Assembly (NCBI RefSeq): GCF_000741135.1
Contig: NZ_JGYU01000004.1
Span: 1-64,000, forward strand
Direction of reading: 5' to 3'
Length of the DNA stretch: 64,000 nt
DNA from: Bifidobacterium choerinum
GTDB lineage: Bacteria; Actinomycetota; Actinomycetes; Actinomycetales; Bifidobacteriaceae
The position numbers and the translations under genes were made by a program. Below the pieces are notes generated by a model. The model saw nothing but the letters and a program-made list of their open reading frames with translations, ran no database searches and had not been told where the DNA came from. This document shows positions 1-14,655 of the stretch, piece after piece. Numbering within the stretch: the stretch's first letter is position 1; each line of letters starts with the position of its first letter.

Positions 1-184
1 TAGCACGACGCCGGCCGTCACACCGCGCCCGTCCCGGCATCCGGGAGCGCGGGGCGCGCCGGCGTCCGCCGCGGCGCATACCACCGGCGCCGCGGCGGCG
101 CGGCTCCGGTTCGCTGACGACGGCAAAACTTCCCTCAACGCGTATTTCGCGCCCGCGCGCCCGTTTTGCACTACCGTTGGGGGC
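1..184. other. Upstream flank, no gene recognised
   Basis: Very GC-rich sequence before the first gene. No reading frame here resembles a known protein and no convincing promoter hexamers stand out. It presumably holds the promoter of the peroxiredoxin gene that starts at 185, preceded by a G-run (179-183) that may serve as a weak ribosome binding site. Confidence 0.4.
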
Positions 185-661
185 ATGAGCGAAACAAACA
201 TGGTACGCCTGACCAAAGGCGATATGGCACCGAACTTCGAACTTGAATCCGACGAGTACAAGCACTACGCGCTCGCCGACTTCAAGCACCAGAACATCGT
301 GCTCTACTTCTATCCGAAGGCCGGATCCTCGGTGTGCACGCTCGAGGCGAAGCAGTTCCAGGACAACCTCGAGCGCTTCGCCAAGGAGGGCTACACCGTC
401 ATCGGCGTCTCCCCCGACGACGTCAAGGAGCTGCAGGAGTTCCGCGAGCACAACGACCTGGGCTTCGTGCTGCTGTCCGATCCCGAGTACGTCGCGCACA
501 AGCTGTACGGCGCCGCGAAGGAGCACGTCAAGGACGGCGAGAAGAGCTACGAGACCGTCCGCTCGACCTTCGTGATCGACGGCGACGGCAAGATTGTCTT
601 CGCCGGCTACGACGTGGACGTCAACGGCCAGATCGACGAGCTGCTCGAGCAGATCAAGTAA
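185..661 (+). CDS. bcp: Thioredoxin-dependent thiol peroxidase (BCP/PrxQ family), single cysteine
   Basis: A 158-residue cytoplasmic peroxiredoxin that should reduce hydrogen peroxide and organic hydroperoxides with electrons from thioredoxin or a similar thiol donor. The thioredoxin-fold motif YFYPKAGSSVCTLEA (residues 41-55) places the peroxidatic cysteine at Cys51. The usual Thr of the PxxxTxxC motif is Ser48, and the typical TPGC is SSVC. Cys51 is the only cysteine in the protein: the resolving cysteine that many BCP/PrxQ proteins carry five residues later is Lys56. It should therefore work as a 1-Cys enzyme that depends on an external thiol. The ATG at 185 follows a G-run; an ATG at 200 is an alternative start. 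A strong hairpin follows the stop codon. Confidence 0.9.
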   Translation: MSETNMVRLTKGDMAPNFELESDEYKHYALADFKHQNIVLYFYPKAGSSVCTLEAKQFQDNLERFAKEGYTVIGVSPDDVKELQEFREHNDLGFVLLSDPEYVAHKLYGAAKEHVKDGEKSYETVRSTFVIDGDGKIVFAGYDVDVNGQIDELLEQIK

Positions 662-680
662 CGGCCCCATCCCCCATACG

Positions 681-723
681 AGGAGGGCGGGCGGACCGCA
701 TCGCGGTCCGCCCGCCCTCCTTT
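681..723. terminator. Rho-independent terminator, probably bidirectional
   Basis: A perfect 19-bp stem (681-699 with 703-721) closes on a 3-nt loop and is followed by TTT. It lies between the convergent peroxiredoxin gene and the membrane protein that ends at 745. Confidence 0.85.
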
Positions 724-744
724 GCGTCGTACGGCGAAGACCGG

Positions 745-1203
745 TCAGACGGCGGTGCCGTTCTGGTCGAGGTTCGGGTTGTTCTTCGGGTCGCCGGCCG
801 TGAAGAACAGGCTCAGCACGCCCGCGGCGAAGCAGGCGGAGACGGTGATGATCGACCACAGCGGATGCTGCGGCAGCCACATGACGACGAAGAACATGAT
901 CGCTGAGACGACGATGACGACCCAGCTGGCCACGCGGAACCACTGGCGCACCGAATGCGGCGCGCGGATGACCTGCGGCGGGTCGAAGTCGTCCGGATCG
1001 GTGCCCATCGCGACCTCCTCGGCATGCTCGAGCTCGCTGCTCGTCGGCTTCCACGGGCCGGTCTTGCCCTCCTTGAGCCGGCGGGACTTCTCCTGCAGCT
1101 GGTATTCGTCGATCATGCCGGAACGCGCGCGACCCTTCGTCGCGTCGTACTGCTCCGGCACGCCCCGCTTCTTCTGCGCGCGGCGCTCCGCACGGTTTGC
1201 CAT
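745..1203 (-). CDS. Conserved hypothetical membrane protein, two transmembrane segments
   Basis: A 152-residue protein of unknown function. A highly charged N-terminal half begins MANRAERRAQKKRG and is followed by two hydrophobic segments at about residues 93-112 and 118-138, with a short polar tail. The start at 1203 was chosen because AAAGGAG precedes it at proper spacing; the frame stays open further upstream but without a ribosome binding site. The basic, Arg/Lys-rich N-terminus is probably cytoplasmic. It stands alone, read toward the peroxiredoxin gene. I do not recognise a characterised family. Confidence 0.75.
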   Translation of the reverse strand: MANRAERRAQKKRGVPEQYDATKGRARSGMIDEYQLQEKSRRLKEGKTGPWKPTSSELEHAEEVAMGTDPDDFDPPQVIRAPHSVRQWFRVASWVVIVVSAIMFFVVMWLPQHPLWSIITVSACFAAGVLSLFFTAGDPKNNPNLDQNGTAV

Positions 1204-1344
1204 GGTTGCTCCTTTCGCAAAGCACGTTCGCACACGCCGGCACCGGCGTGTGCACCGTCCTCTACTGTACTGCACCCCGGGGCTCGGGGCGTCGGTTGCG
1301 CCCAGCGTCGCAACGCCGCCGGGCCGGCGGCATGCGGGGCAATG

Positions 1345-1398
1345 CGCGGCAGGGGTGGGTCCCCGTCATCCGGATGACGGGGACCCACCCCTGCCGCG
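1345..1398. repeat. Perfect 54-bp palindrome downstream of gltD
   Basis: Two 27-bp arms (1345-1371 and 1372-1398) are exact reverse complements with no spacer. It sits 16 bp past the gltD stop codon and could fold as the gltBD transcription terminator, but no T-run follows on the minus strand. Perfect matching without any loop is more extreme than the other hairpins in this window. Confidence 0.9.
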
Positions 1399-1413
1399 TC
1401 ATATGTCGGCGGA

Positions 1414-2949
1414 TCAGCGCCGAGGCAGCGACATCGGCCGCTGCGAGGCGACGATCGGCGCCGGCAGTTCGGTCGGCTCGCCGGTCAGGTAGGCGTCGAC
1501 GGCGGCCGCGCACGAGCGGCCCTCGGCGATCGCCCAGACGACGAGGCTCTGGCCGCGTCCGGCGTCGCCGCACGAGAACACGCCCTCCTGCGAGGTGTGG
1601 AAGGCGTCGTCGCGCGCCACGTTGCCGCGTGCGTCGAGGTCGCACGGCAGCTGTTCGCCCAACGTCGTCGTGTCGGGGTGCAGGAAGCCGACCGAGATGA
1701 GCACGAGGTCTGCCGGGATGATGCGTTCGGTGCCCGGCTGGCGCGTGAACGGGCCGTCCTCGCCCGGCGCGACGGACACGACCTTCAGCCCGGTGACGTG
1801 GCCCTGCTCGTCGGAGACGAAGCCCTCGGCGCGCGCCGCGTGCTCGTAGGTGATCTTCGTGCCGTCCTCCTCGCCGACGAAGCCGACCGAATCCGTGTTG
1901 TACACGTACTCGCCGCCCTCCTCCATCGACGACGTCTTCTGGTAGAGGCGCGCGAAGGTCGGCCACGGCTGGTTGTCGGGACGCGTCGACGGCTCCTTCG
2001 GCATGATCTGCAGGACCGTGACGTCCTTGGCGCCCTGGCGGATCGACGTGCCCAGGCAGTCGGAGCCGGTGTCGCCGCCGCCGATGATGACGACGTGCTT
2101 GTCCTTGGCCGTGATGCCGTGCACCGGCTCCTTGCCGTAGACGCGGCGCGTCGCATCCGGCAGGAAGTCCATCGCGAAGTGGATGCCGTCCATCTCGCGG
2201 CCCGGGATGTTCATGTCGCGCGGCACCGTCGAGCCGATCGCGACGACGACCGCGTCGTAGCGCGAGCGCAGGTCGTCCCATGTGATGTCGCGGCCGATCT
2301 CGGTGTTCGTGCGGAAGCGCGTGCCCTCGGCCTTCATCTGCTCGACGCGGCGGTCGAGGATGCGCTTGTCGAGCTTGAAGTTCGGGATGCCGTAGCGCAT
2401 CAGGCCGCCGACCTCGTCGTCGCGTTCGTAGACGACGACGGTGTGGCCGGCGCGCGTCAGCTGCTGCGCGCAGGCGAGGCCGGCCGGGCCCGAGCCGACG
2501 ACGGCGACGGTCTGTGTGCTCAGTCGCGCCGGCGGCAGCGGCTTGACGTAGTCGAGCTCCCAGGCCTGGTCGATGATCGTCACCTCGTCGTTCTTGATCA
2601 TCGTCGGCGGCTGGTGGATGCCGAGCACGCAGGCCGACTCGCACAGCGCCGGGCAGATGCGTCCGGTGACCTCCGGGAAGTTGTTCGTCATCGACAGGCG
2701 GTTGTAGGCCTCCTCCCACTTGCCCTGACGCACGAGGTCGTTCCATTCGGGGATGAGGTTGCCCAGCGGGCAGCCGGACATGCAGAACGGCGTGCCGCAG
2801 TCCATGCAGCGGGCCGCCTGCTCCCGGGTCCAGTCCTGCAGCCCGTCCTCGGCATGCACGTCGAACCAGTCCCTGATGCGTTCTTCGACGGGGCGTTCGG
2901 CCAGTTCCCTGCGGGTACGGACCTTGAGGAATCCACGTGGATCTGCCAT
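1414..2949 (-). CDS. gltD: Glutamate synthase (NADPH) small subunit
   Basis: This 511-residue flavoprotein passes electrons from NADPH to the large subunit for conversion of glutamine and 2-oxoglutarate into two glutamates. The N-terminal iron-sulfur domain has the cysteine clusters CMDCGTPFC and CPALCESAC (within about residues 48-107). The FAD-binding motif VGSGPAGLACA follows near residue 150 and the NADPH-binding motif GGGDTGSD near residue 290. The length fits the GltD family. The start ATG at 2949 comes one base after the gltB stop codon, so the two genes form a tight operon and are probably translationally coupled. A perfect palindrome lies just downstream. Confidence 0.95.
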   Translation of the reverse strand: MADPRGFLKVRTRRELAERPVEERIRDWFDVHAEDGLQDWTREQAARCMDCGTPFCMSGCPLGNLIPEWNDLVRQGKWEEAYNRLSMTNNFPEVTGRICPALCESACVLGIHQPPTMIKNDEVTIIDQAWELDYVKPLPPARLSTQTVAVVGSGPAGLACAQQLTRAGHTVVVYERDDEVGGLMRYGIPNFKLDKRILDRRVEQMKAEGTRFRTNTEIGRDITWDDLRSRYDAVVVAIGSTVPRDMNIPGREMDGIHFAMDFLPDATRRVYGKEPVHGITAKDKHVVIIGGGDTGSDCLGTSIRQGAKDVTVLQIMPKEPSTRPDNQPWPTFARLYQKTSSMEEGGEYVYNTDSVGFVGEEDGTKITYEHAARAEGFVSDEQGHVTGLKVVSVAPGEDGPFTRQPGTERIIPADLVLISVGFLHPDTTTLGEQLPCDLDARGNVARDDAFHTSQEGVFSCGDAGRGQSLVVWAIAEGRSCAAAVDAYLTGEPTELPAPIVASQRPMSLPRR

Positions 2950-2950
2950 G

Positions 2951-7519
<4,569 letters not shown>

Positions 7520-7771
7520 CGCAATCACCTCTCTAGTCACAGGGGACGACCATCCCCTATCGCACAGTTGTCAGCACAGATTACCGGTGCGCCGCGGGCG
7601 TGGGCGGTCGCGCGACCACATCGCGGAGCAGGCGCGTCCACCCATCGGAACCGTGCGCGCCATGGCGGGCACGGTGGGCAATCCAGCCTTTCGCATTCTA
7701 TTGGGCGCAATATTTCGGAAGTATGACGAGCGCAGCGGCCGCGGCGGAAAAAATCACATAGTGAGACGCCG

Positions 7772-8950
7772 TCACAGCAGCGCGTCGAACAGCCGCTCGA
7801 TGACGGCGTCGTTGAGCAGGCGGCCTCGTCGCGTCGCGACGAGGCGTACGCCGTCGGGGCGCTCGACGAGCCCTTCGTGCACGAGCTCGTCGGCGACGGC
7901 GGAGGCGTCGCGGCCGCTGATGCGTTCGATCTCGTCGAGGTCGAGCCCCTCGCGCAGGCGCATGCCGAGCATGACGCGCTCCTCGACGTCCTCGTCGGAG
8001 TCGATCCGCTCGCTGTCGGCCCACGGCACGTCGCCGAGCATGACGCGCTGCGCCCATGCGCGCGGATGGAGGATGTCCCATGCGCGCAGCGAGCGCGCGC
8101 CGCCGTCGGGCAACGTGTAGTGGCTGTGCGCGCCGGGGCCGACGCCCGCCCAGTCGACGTTCCTCCAGTAGCCGAGGTTGTGGCGGCTCTCGTGGCCGGG
8201 ACGCGCCCAGTTCGAGATCTCGTACCACCGCAGTCCGGCGGCCGTGCACATGTCGTCGACGATCTCGTATTTGGCGGCCTCGTCGTCGTCGTCCGGCGCC
8301 GCGAGCTCGCCGGCGGCGATGCGCCGCCCCATCTTCGTGTGCGGCTCGACGGTCAGCGCATAGGCGGACAGGTGGTCGACGCCCAGCGCGAGCGCGGCCT
8401 CGACGCTCGTGCGCCAGTCGTCGAGGCTTTCGCCGGGCGCGCCGTAGATGAGGTCGACGCTCACCTCGAGGCCGGCCTCGCGTGCGGCGCGCACGCCGTC
8501 GGCGACGTTGCGCGGCGTGTGCGTGCGGTCGAGCGTGCGCAGCACGTGCGGCACCGCCGACTGCATGCCGAAGGAGATGCGCGTGAAGCCACCGTCGGCG
8601 AGCGCGCCGATCGCGGCGGCGTCGACGGTGTCCGGGTTCGCCTCGGTCGTGGTCTCGGCGTCGTCGGCGATGCCCCACAGCTCGCCGATCGCGTCGAGGA
8701 CGGCGATCAGGTCGCGCGGCGGCAGCACGGTCGGCGTGCCGCCGCCGAAGAAGACGCTCGAGGCGGCCGGCTCGTCGATGCCGTGCTCGAGCTGCCAGCG
8801 GCGCAGCAGGCGCAGCTCGGCGATCGCCGTCGACGCGTAGTCGCGCCGCGAGGCGCCCGGACCCATGTCGGGCGCCGTGTAGGTGTTGAAATCGCAGTAG
8901 CCGCAGCGGCGCAGGCAGAACGGCACATGCACGTAGACTTCGTAGGTCAT
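7772..8950 (-). CDS. hemW: Radical SAM heme chaperone HemW (coproporphyrinogen III oxidase-like)
   Basis: A 392-residue radical SAM protein. The 4Fe-4S motif CLRRCGYC (CX3CX2C) lies at the N-terminus, followed by VFFGGGTPT, typical of HemN/HemW proteins. HemW proteins are thought to deliver heme to target proteins rather than oxidise coproporphyrinogen; older annotations name it as an oxygen-independent oxidase. The C-terminal part matches the HemW winged-helix region. The start ATG at 8950 is 11 bp past the lepA stop codon, so it is the second gene of a lepA-hemW operon, an arrangement common in Gram-positive bacteria. Confidence 0.9.
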   Translation of the reverse strand: MTYEVYVHVPFCLRRCGYCDFNTYTAPDMGPGASRRDYASTAIAELRLLRRWQLEHGIDEPAASSVFFGGGTPTVLPPRDLIAVLDAIGELWGIADDAETTTEANPDTVDAAAIGALADGGFTRISFGMQSAVPHVLRTLDRTHTPRNVADGVRAAREAGLEVSVDLIYGAPGESLDDWRTSVEAALALGVDHLSAYALTVEPHTKMGRRIAAGELAAPDDDDEAAKYEIVDDMCTAAGLRWYEISNWARPGHESRHNLGYWRNVDWAGVGPGAHSHYTLPDGGARSLRAWDILHPRAWAQRVMLGDVPWADSERIDSDEDVEERVMLGMRLREGLDLDEIERISGRDASAVADELVHEGLVERPDGVRLVATRRGRLLNDAVIERLFDALL

Positions 8951-8961
8951 CGGCGTGGCGT

Positions 8962-10842
<1,881 letters not shown>

Positions 10843-10990
10843 GCCGCCCTCCTGTTGTACGATATCCGCGACCATTCTAGCGGCAGCGCACGGCAAACGG
10901 CCCCGCGCGCCGCATGCGACTTTATCCGCGGTGCATGGTATGCTTCACATCCGTATGTCCTTATAGAAACCGTTGTTTGGAGAATACATA

Positions 10991-11251
10991 GTGGCAAACA
11001 TCAAGTCGCAGAAGAAGCGCGTCCTCACCAACGAGAAGGCGCACAAGCGCAACGTCGCGGTCAAGTCCGCGATCAAGACCGCAATCCGTCACACGCGCGA
11101 GGCCATCGCCTCCGGTGACAAGGCCGCCGCCGAGGCCGCCTTCCAGATCGCCGGCCGCAAGCTCGACCAGGCGGCCAGCAAGGGCGTCATCCACAAGAAC
11201 CAGGCCGCGAACCGCAAGTCCGGTCTGGCGCTGAAGATCAACGCGATGTGA
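10991..11251 (+). CDS. rpsT: 30S ribosomal protein S20
   Basis: An 86-residue, Lys/Arg/Ala-rich small-subunit protein that binds 16S rRNA early in assembly. The sequence [20 protein letters not shown] is a clear S20 N-terminus. The GTG at 10991 is the start: GGAGAA lies six bases upstream, while an in-frame ATG at 10973 lies before that ribosome binding site. It is a single-gene unit divergent from lepA and ends at a strong terminator. The leaderward placement opposite lepA is common in actinobacteria. Confidence 0.96.
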   Translation: MANIKSQKKRVLTNEKAHKRNVAVKSAIKTAIRHTREAIASGDKAAAEAAFQIAGRKLDQAASKGVIHKNQAANRKSGLALKINAM

Positions 11252-11267
11252 TCTGATTCACGCTTGG

Positions 11268-11305
11268 CGAGAGGGCCCGGATGGTTGTCCATCCGGGCCC
11301 TCTCG
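11268..11305. terminator. Terminator after rpsT
   Basis: A 17-bp perfect stem (11268-11284 with 11289-11305) with loop TTGT, followed by a short T-containing tail. It lies between convergent rpsT and the TRIC-type gene. Confidence 0.85.
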
Positions 11306-11374
11306 TCGTTGCCGGGCCGCCGTCCGGCCTTGTTCCGCATCCGCGTCCATTCCTTCCACCGACGTCGCCCGCGC

Positions 11375-12199
11375 TCAGCGGCCGCCGTGCTGGGGCCGCC
11401 CGTGCGCCGCGACGGCGTCGCCGCCATGCGCGTCGCGCGGCACGTTCCCGTCGTTCCCGTCGTTTCCATCGCCGTGCCGCTCCGGCCGGTCAGCGGTGCG
11501 GTGGTGGACGCGCCGTTCGAGCAGGACGCGCGGCAGATGCGCCTTCGCGCGCGGCACGGCGCGGGGCAGCTGCCAGTCGAAGCGCACCGAGCCGAGGCGC
11601 AGCAGCACGACGAGGACGACGATCGCCACGTCGAGCGCCATCTCGGCGCGCTCGGAGATCATGCCGCGCGCATGCCAGCGCCACACCGGCACCGTGAGCA
11701 TCGAGCCGATGACGGCGGGCACGATGTACCAGTGGCGGTCGCGGATGACCATCGGCACCTCGTTGAGCAGGATGTCGCGGATCATGCCGCCGCCCATCGC
11801 CGTGAAGGTGCCGAGGAACACGGCGGTCATGCCGCTCGTGTTGTACAGCAGTCCCTTGCTCGTGCCGTTGACGGCGAACAGGCCGAGCGCGAGCGCGTCG
11901 ATCGTGAACATCGACCATCTGAGCCGGTCGACCTCCGGATGGATGATCGCGACCGTGCATCCGGCGAGCAGCGCCGTGAGCACCGAGACGCGGTCGGAGA
12001 TGCCGACCGGCGGCACGGCGCCGAGCAGCACGTCGCGGATGATGCCGCCGCCGAGCGCCGTCAGCCATGCGGTGATGATGATCGTGAAGACATCGTAGCC
12101 CTTGCGGATCGCGGCGAGGCCCCCGGCCATGCCGCAGCAGAAGATGGCGAGGTACTCCACGCCGCGGAAGAACGGCGAACTCTGCAGCGCAACCTCCAT
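11375..12199 (-). CDS. TRIC-type cation channel family protein (UPF0126)
   Basis: A 274-residue membrane protein. Two internally related halves carry the glycine motifs GGGIIRDVLLG and GGGMIRDILLN, the hallmark of the UPF0126/YicG family that is homologous to trimeric intracellular cation channels. About six to seven hydrophobic segments run to roughly residue 200. The last 60 residues are hydrophilic and His/Asp/Gly-rich, which is longer than the family core and probably cytoplasmic. The ATG at 12199 is preceded by AAAGGAG; the frame upstream has no ribosome binding site. The substrate in bacteria is not settled, although potassium flux is the usual proposal. Confidence 0.85.
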   Translation of the reverse strand: MEVALQSSPFFRGVEYLAIFCCGMAGGLAAIRKGYDVFTIIITAWLTALGGGIIRDVLLGAVPPVGISDRVSVLTALLAGCTVAIIHPEVDRLRWSMFTIDALALGLFAVNGTSKGLLYNTSGMTAVFLGTFTAMGGGMIRDILLNEVPMVIRDRHWYIVPAVIGSMLTVPVWRWHARGMISERAEMALDVAIVVLVVLLRLGSVRFDWQLPRAVPRAKAHLPRVLLERRVHHRTADRPERHGDGNDGNDGNVPRDAHGGDAVAAHGRPQHGGR

Positions 12200-12347
12200 C
12201 GCTTCTCCTTTCCTCCCGGCCGCGCATCGGGGCACGGGACTCCTCCATTGTACGGTCCGGCCACCCGTGCGGGGACGGCGGCGCCGACGCTACGCGCTCG
12301 GCGTCATCGGCCGGCGCTCTCCCCTTTCTCTTTTTCCCTCATGCGAA

Positions 12348-12378
12348 ACGGGCGGGCATCGTGATGATGCCCGCCCGT
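12348..12378 (-). terminator. Terminator after ilvE
   Basis: A 13-bp stem (12348-12360 with 12366-12378) with a 5-nt loop lies directly after the ilvE stop codon on the minus strand and is followed by TTT. Confidence 0.75.
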
Positions 12379-12400
12379 CACTACGATTCGGCGTGGATGC

Positions 12401-13528
12401 TCAGCACACCTTCCACATCCAGTTGTGCGGATCCTCGATCTCGCCGAGCTGGATGCCGAGCAGCTGGTTGCGGATCGCCATCGTCAGCTCGCCCGGCTGG
12501 CCGTCGCCGACGGTGACGTCGAACTTCTCGGACTTGAAGCGGCCGATCGGCGTGACGATCGCGGCGGTGCCGCAGGCGAAGACCTCGGTGACCTCGCCGG
12601 AGCGGATCTCGTCGAGCAGCTGCTCGAGCACGATCATCGTCTCGACGACGTCATGGCCGTCGTCCTCGAGCAGCTGGATGATCGAACGGCGCGTGACGCC
12701 CGGCAGGATGTTGCCGGTCAGGCTCGGCGTCTCGACGTGGCCGTCCTTGTGCACGACCATCATGTTCATGCCGCCGAGCTCCTCGAGATAGGTCTTCGTG
12801 GCGGCGTCGACGAAGCACACCTGCTCGCAGCCCTCGGCGATGCCGCGGTACTCGCCGAGCAGCGAGGCGGCGTAGTTGCCGCCACACTTGGCGAAGCCGG
12901 TGCCGCCGGGGCCGGTGCGGAACCACTTGTCCTCGACCCAGATGCTCACCGGCTTGACGCCGCCGGCGAAGTACGGGCCGGACGGCGACGCGATGACGCA
13001 GTACTCGACCTCCTCGGGGGCGCGCACGCCGAGGAAGGCCTCGGACGCGAAGATGAACGGACGCAGGTACAGCGTGTACTCGCGGCGCGCCGGGACCCAC
13101 TTGACGTCCTTCTCGACGAGCGCGGCGCACGAGCCGAGGAAGTCCTCGACCGAGACCTCGGGCAGGTACAGGCGCTTGGCCGAGTTCTGCATACGCTCGG
13201 CGTTCGCGTCGGGGCGGAACAGCCATGTGGAGCCGTCGGCGTGGCGGTACGCCTTGAGGCCTTCGAAGACCTCCTGCGCGTAGTGCAGCACCGAGGCGCC
13301 CGGGTCGAGCTTGATCGGCGCGTACGGCTCGATGCGGCGGTCGGACCAGCCCTCGCCCTTCGTCCACGTCATGTGGGCCATGCTGTCCGAGAAGACCTGG
13401 CCGAAGGCCGGCTTGTCGATGAGCTCCTCGCGCTTGGCGTCCGAGGCCGGGCTCGGGTTCGGCAGGACGGTGAACCGCTCGGCGAGGGAGTCGATGTACG
13501 CTGGATCGTGATGGGATTCATTGGTCAT
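12401..13528 (-). CDS. ilvE: Branched-chain amino acid aminotransferase
   Basis: A 375-residue fold-type IV PLP enzyme that interconverts leucine, isoleucine and valine with their 2-oxo acids, using glutamate/2-oxoglutarate. The PLP lysine lies in GFAKCGGNYA, and the later conserved regions (FVDAATKTYLEELGGMN, TGNILPGVTRRSI) are intact. Length fits the larger IlvE type found in actinobacteria. The ATG at 13528 is in-frame below another possible start at 13603; the ribosome binding site is weak (GAAGC). It is a single-gene unit between its own terminator and that of rplY. Confidence 0.94.
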   Translation of the reverse strand: MTNESHHDPAYIDSLAERFTVLPNPSPASDAKREELIDKPAFGQVFSDSMAHMTWTKGEGWSDRRIEPYAPIKLDPGASVLHYAQEVFEGLKAYRHADGSTWLFRPDANAERMQNSAKRLYLPEVSVEDFLGSCAALVEKDVKWVPARREYTLYLRPFIFASEAFLGVRAPEEVEYCVIASPSGPYFAGGVKPVSIWVEDKWFRTGPGGTGFAKCGGNYAASLLGEYRGIAEGCEQVCFVDAATKTYLEELGGMNMMVVHKDGHVETPSLTGNILPGVTRRSIIQLLEDDGHDVVETMIVLEQLLDEIRSGEVTEVFACGTAAIVTPIGRFKSEKFDVTVGDGQPGELTMAIRNQLLGIQLGEIEDPHNWMWKVC

Positions 13529-13675
13529 GGTGATGCTTCTTCGGGTGTGTCGTGAAAAATCGAAATCGTAGTGGTTGTCCAAGTGCGCTTTTGGCGCCGA
13601 CATGCTTCACTCTTGCACAACCCCATGTCCAACGCGTTTCGCGCGTTCACATACTGGCCATCGGCGCCGGATGCG

Positions 13676-13712
13676 GCGACGCCCGCCCCGAAAGGATCGG
13701 GGCGGGCGTCGC
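13676..13712 (-). terminator. Hairpin after rplY
   Basis: A 15-bp perfect stem (13676-13690 with 13698-13712) with a 7-nt loop lies downstream of the rplY stop codon. No clear T-run follows. Confidence 0.7.
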
Positions 13713-13755
13713 GAAGCGTGTCCCCGCGCCGGCGTCGCGGCGCGGGCGGCGGGAA

Positions 13756-14376
13756 TCAGGCCTCCGGGTTCGACCCGTCGATGGCCGGGACGTTCTCCTC
13801 CTGCTCCTCGGTGACCTCCGGCAGCGGCGCGTCCTGCGGCACCTCGACGGTGACGACGGACTCGTCGAGGTCCTCCATGTCGAGCTCGACGCCCTCGGGC
13901 AGCTCGAGGTCCTTGAGGAAGACCTTGTCGCCGTCCTCCAGACCGTCGACGGTCACGACGATGCGCTCCGGCAGGTTGCTGACGTCGGCGCGGACCTTGA
14001 GCTCCTGGATGTCGACGAACGCGATGGCGGCACCCTTCGGCGTGCCCTCGACGAAGACCGGCACCTCGACGTCGATCTTCTCGCCGGCCTTGACCTCGTA
14101 GAAATCGATGTGCTCGACGATGCGCTTGACCGGGTTGCGCTGGACGTCCTTGACGACCGCGAGCTTGCTGTCCTCGCCGTACTTGACGGTGATCAGCGCG
14201 TTCGTGTGGCGCAGCGCGAGCGTCGTCTCCTTCATCGGGAGCTTGACGTAGACCGGCTGGTCGCCGCCGGCGTAGATCGTCGCCGGGATCTGGCGGGCGG
14301 CGCGCATGCGGCGGGACGGGCCCTTGCCGAACTCGGTGCGCGGTTCGCCTTCGAGGACGATGGTGGTGTTTGCCAT
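13756..14376 (-). CDS. rplY: 50S ribosomal protein L25/general stress protein Ctc
   Basis: A 206-residue long-form L25. The N-terminal 5S rRNA-binding domain begins MANTTIVLEGEPRTEFGKG, followed by the C-terminal TL5/Ctc beta domain (from about residue 95) and an acidic tail. It binds 5S rRNA in the large subunit. AAGGAGAA lies just upstream of the ATG at 14376. Its leader contains a stable hairpin at 14400-14429. It is a single-gene unit divergent from the hydrolase gene. Confidence 0.95.
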   Translation of the reverse strand: MANTTIVLEGEPRTEFGKGPSRRMRAARQIPATIYAGGDQPVYVKLPMKETTLALRHTNALITVKYGEDSKLAVVKDVQRNPVKRIVEHIDFYEVKAGEKIDVEVPVFVEGTPKGAAIAFVDIQELKVRADVSNLPERIVVTVDGLEDGDKVFLKDLELPEGVELDMEDLDESVVTVEVPQDAPLPEVTEEQEENVPAIDGSNPEA

Positions 14377-14399
14377 GATCTTGTTCTCCTTATATGCTC

Positions 14400-14429
14400 C
14401 GTCTTCGGCGCATCAACGAGCCGAAGACG
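14400..14429 (-). promoter_or_regulatory. Hairpin in the rplY leader
   Basis: A perfect 10-bp inverted repeat (14400-14409 with 14420-14429, arm CGTCTTCGGC) lies about 10 bases upstream of the rplY Shine-Dalgarno sequence. A third copy of its core (GCGTCTTCG) follows at 14441-14449, so alternative pairings are possible. A second hairpin (GGAAGGC arms, 14465-14484) lies further upstream. Whether these regulate L25 synthesis is inference. Confidence 0.45.
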
Positions 14430-14655
14430 CGCATCGGGGAGCGTCTTCGTGCCGAGTCGATAACGGAAGGCTCATATGCCTTCCCTCGCCAAAGCAACGT
14501 TTCGAGGTTAGGCGCCGGCGTGGACAACCCATGCGGCGTTCCCCCTGCGCATGGATGAGGCCGCCGGCACCCACCGTCCCGCTGCCGCCCATGTACAATG
14601 TGCTGCAGTCAGTCGGATATGTCGCATCGTCCGAGGAATCGAGGAAACGCCGGTC

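Noticed and set aside
1345-1398. Palindrome as an insertion-sequence end or a CRISPR repeat
   Set aside because: There is only one copy in the window, with no transposase, target duplication or spaced repeats.
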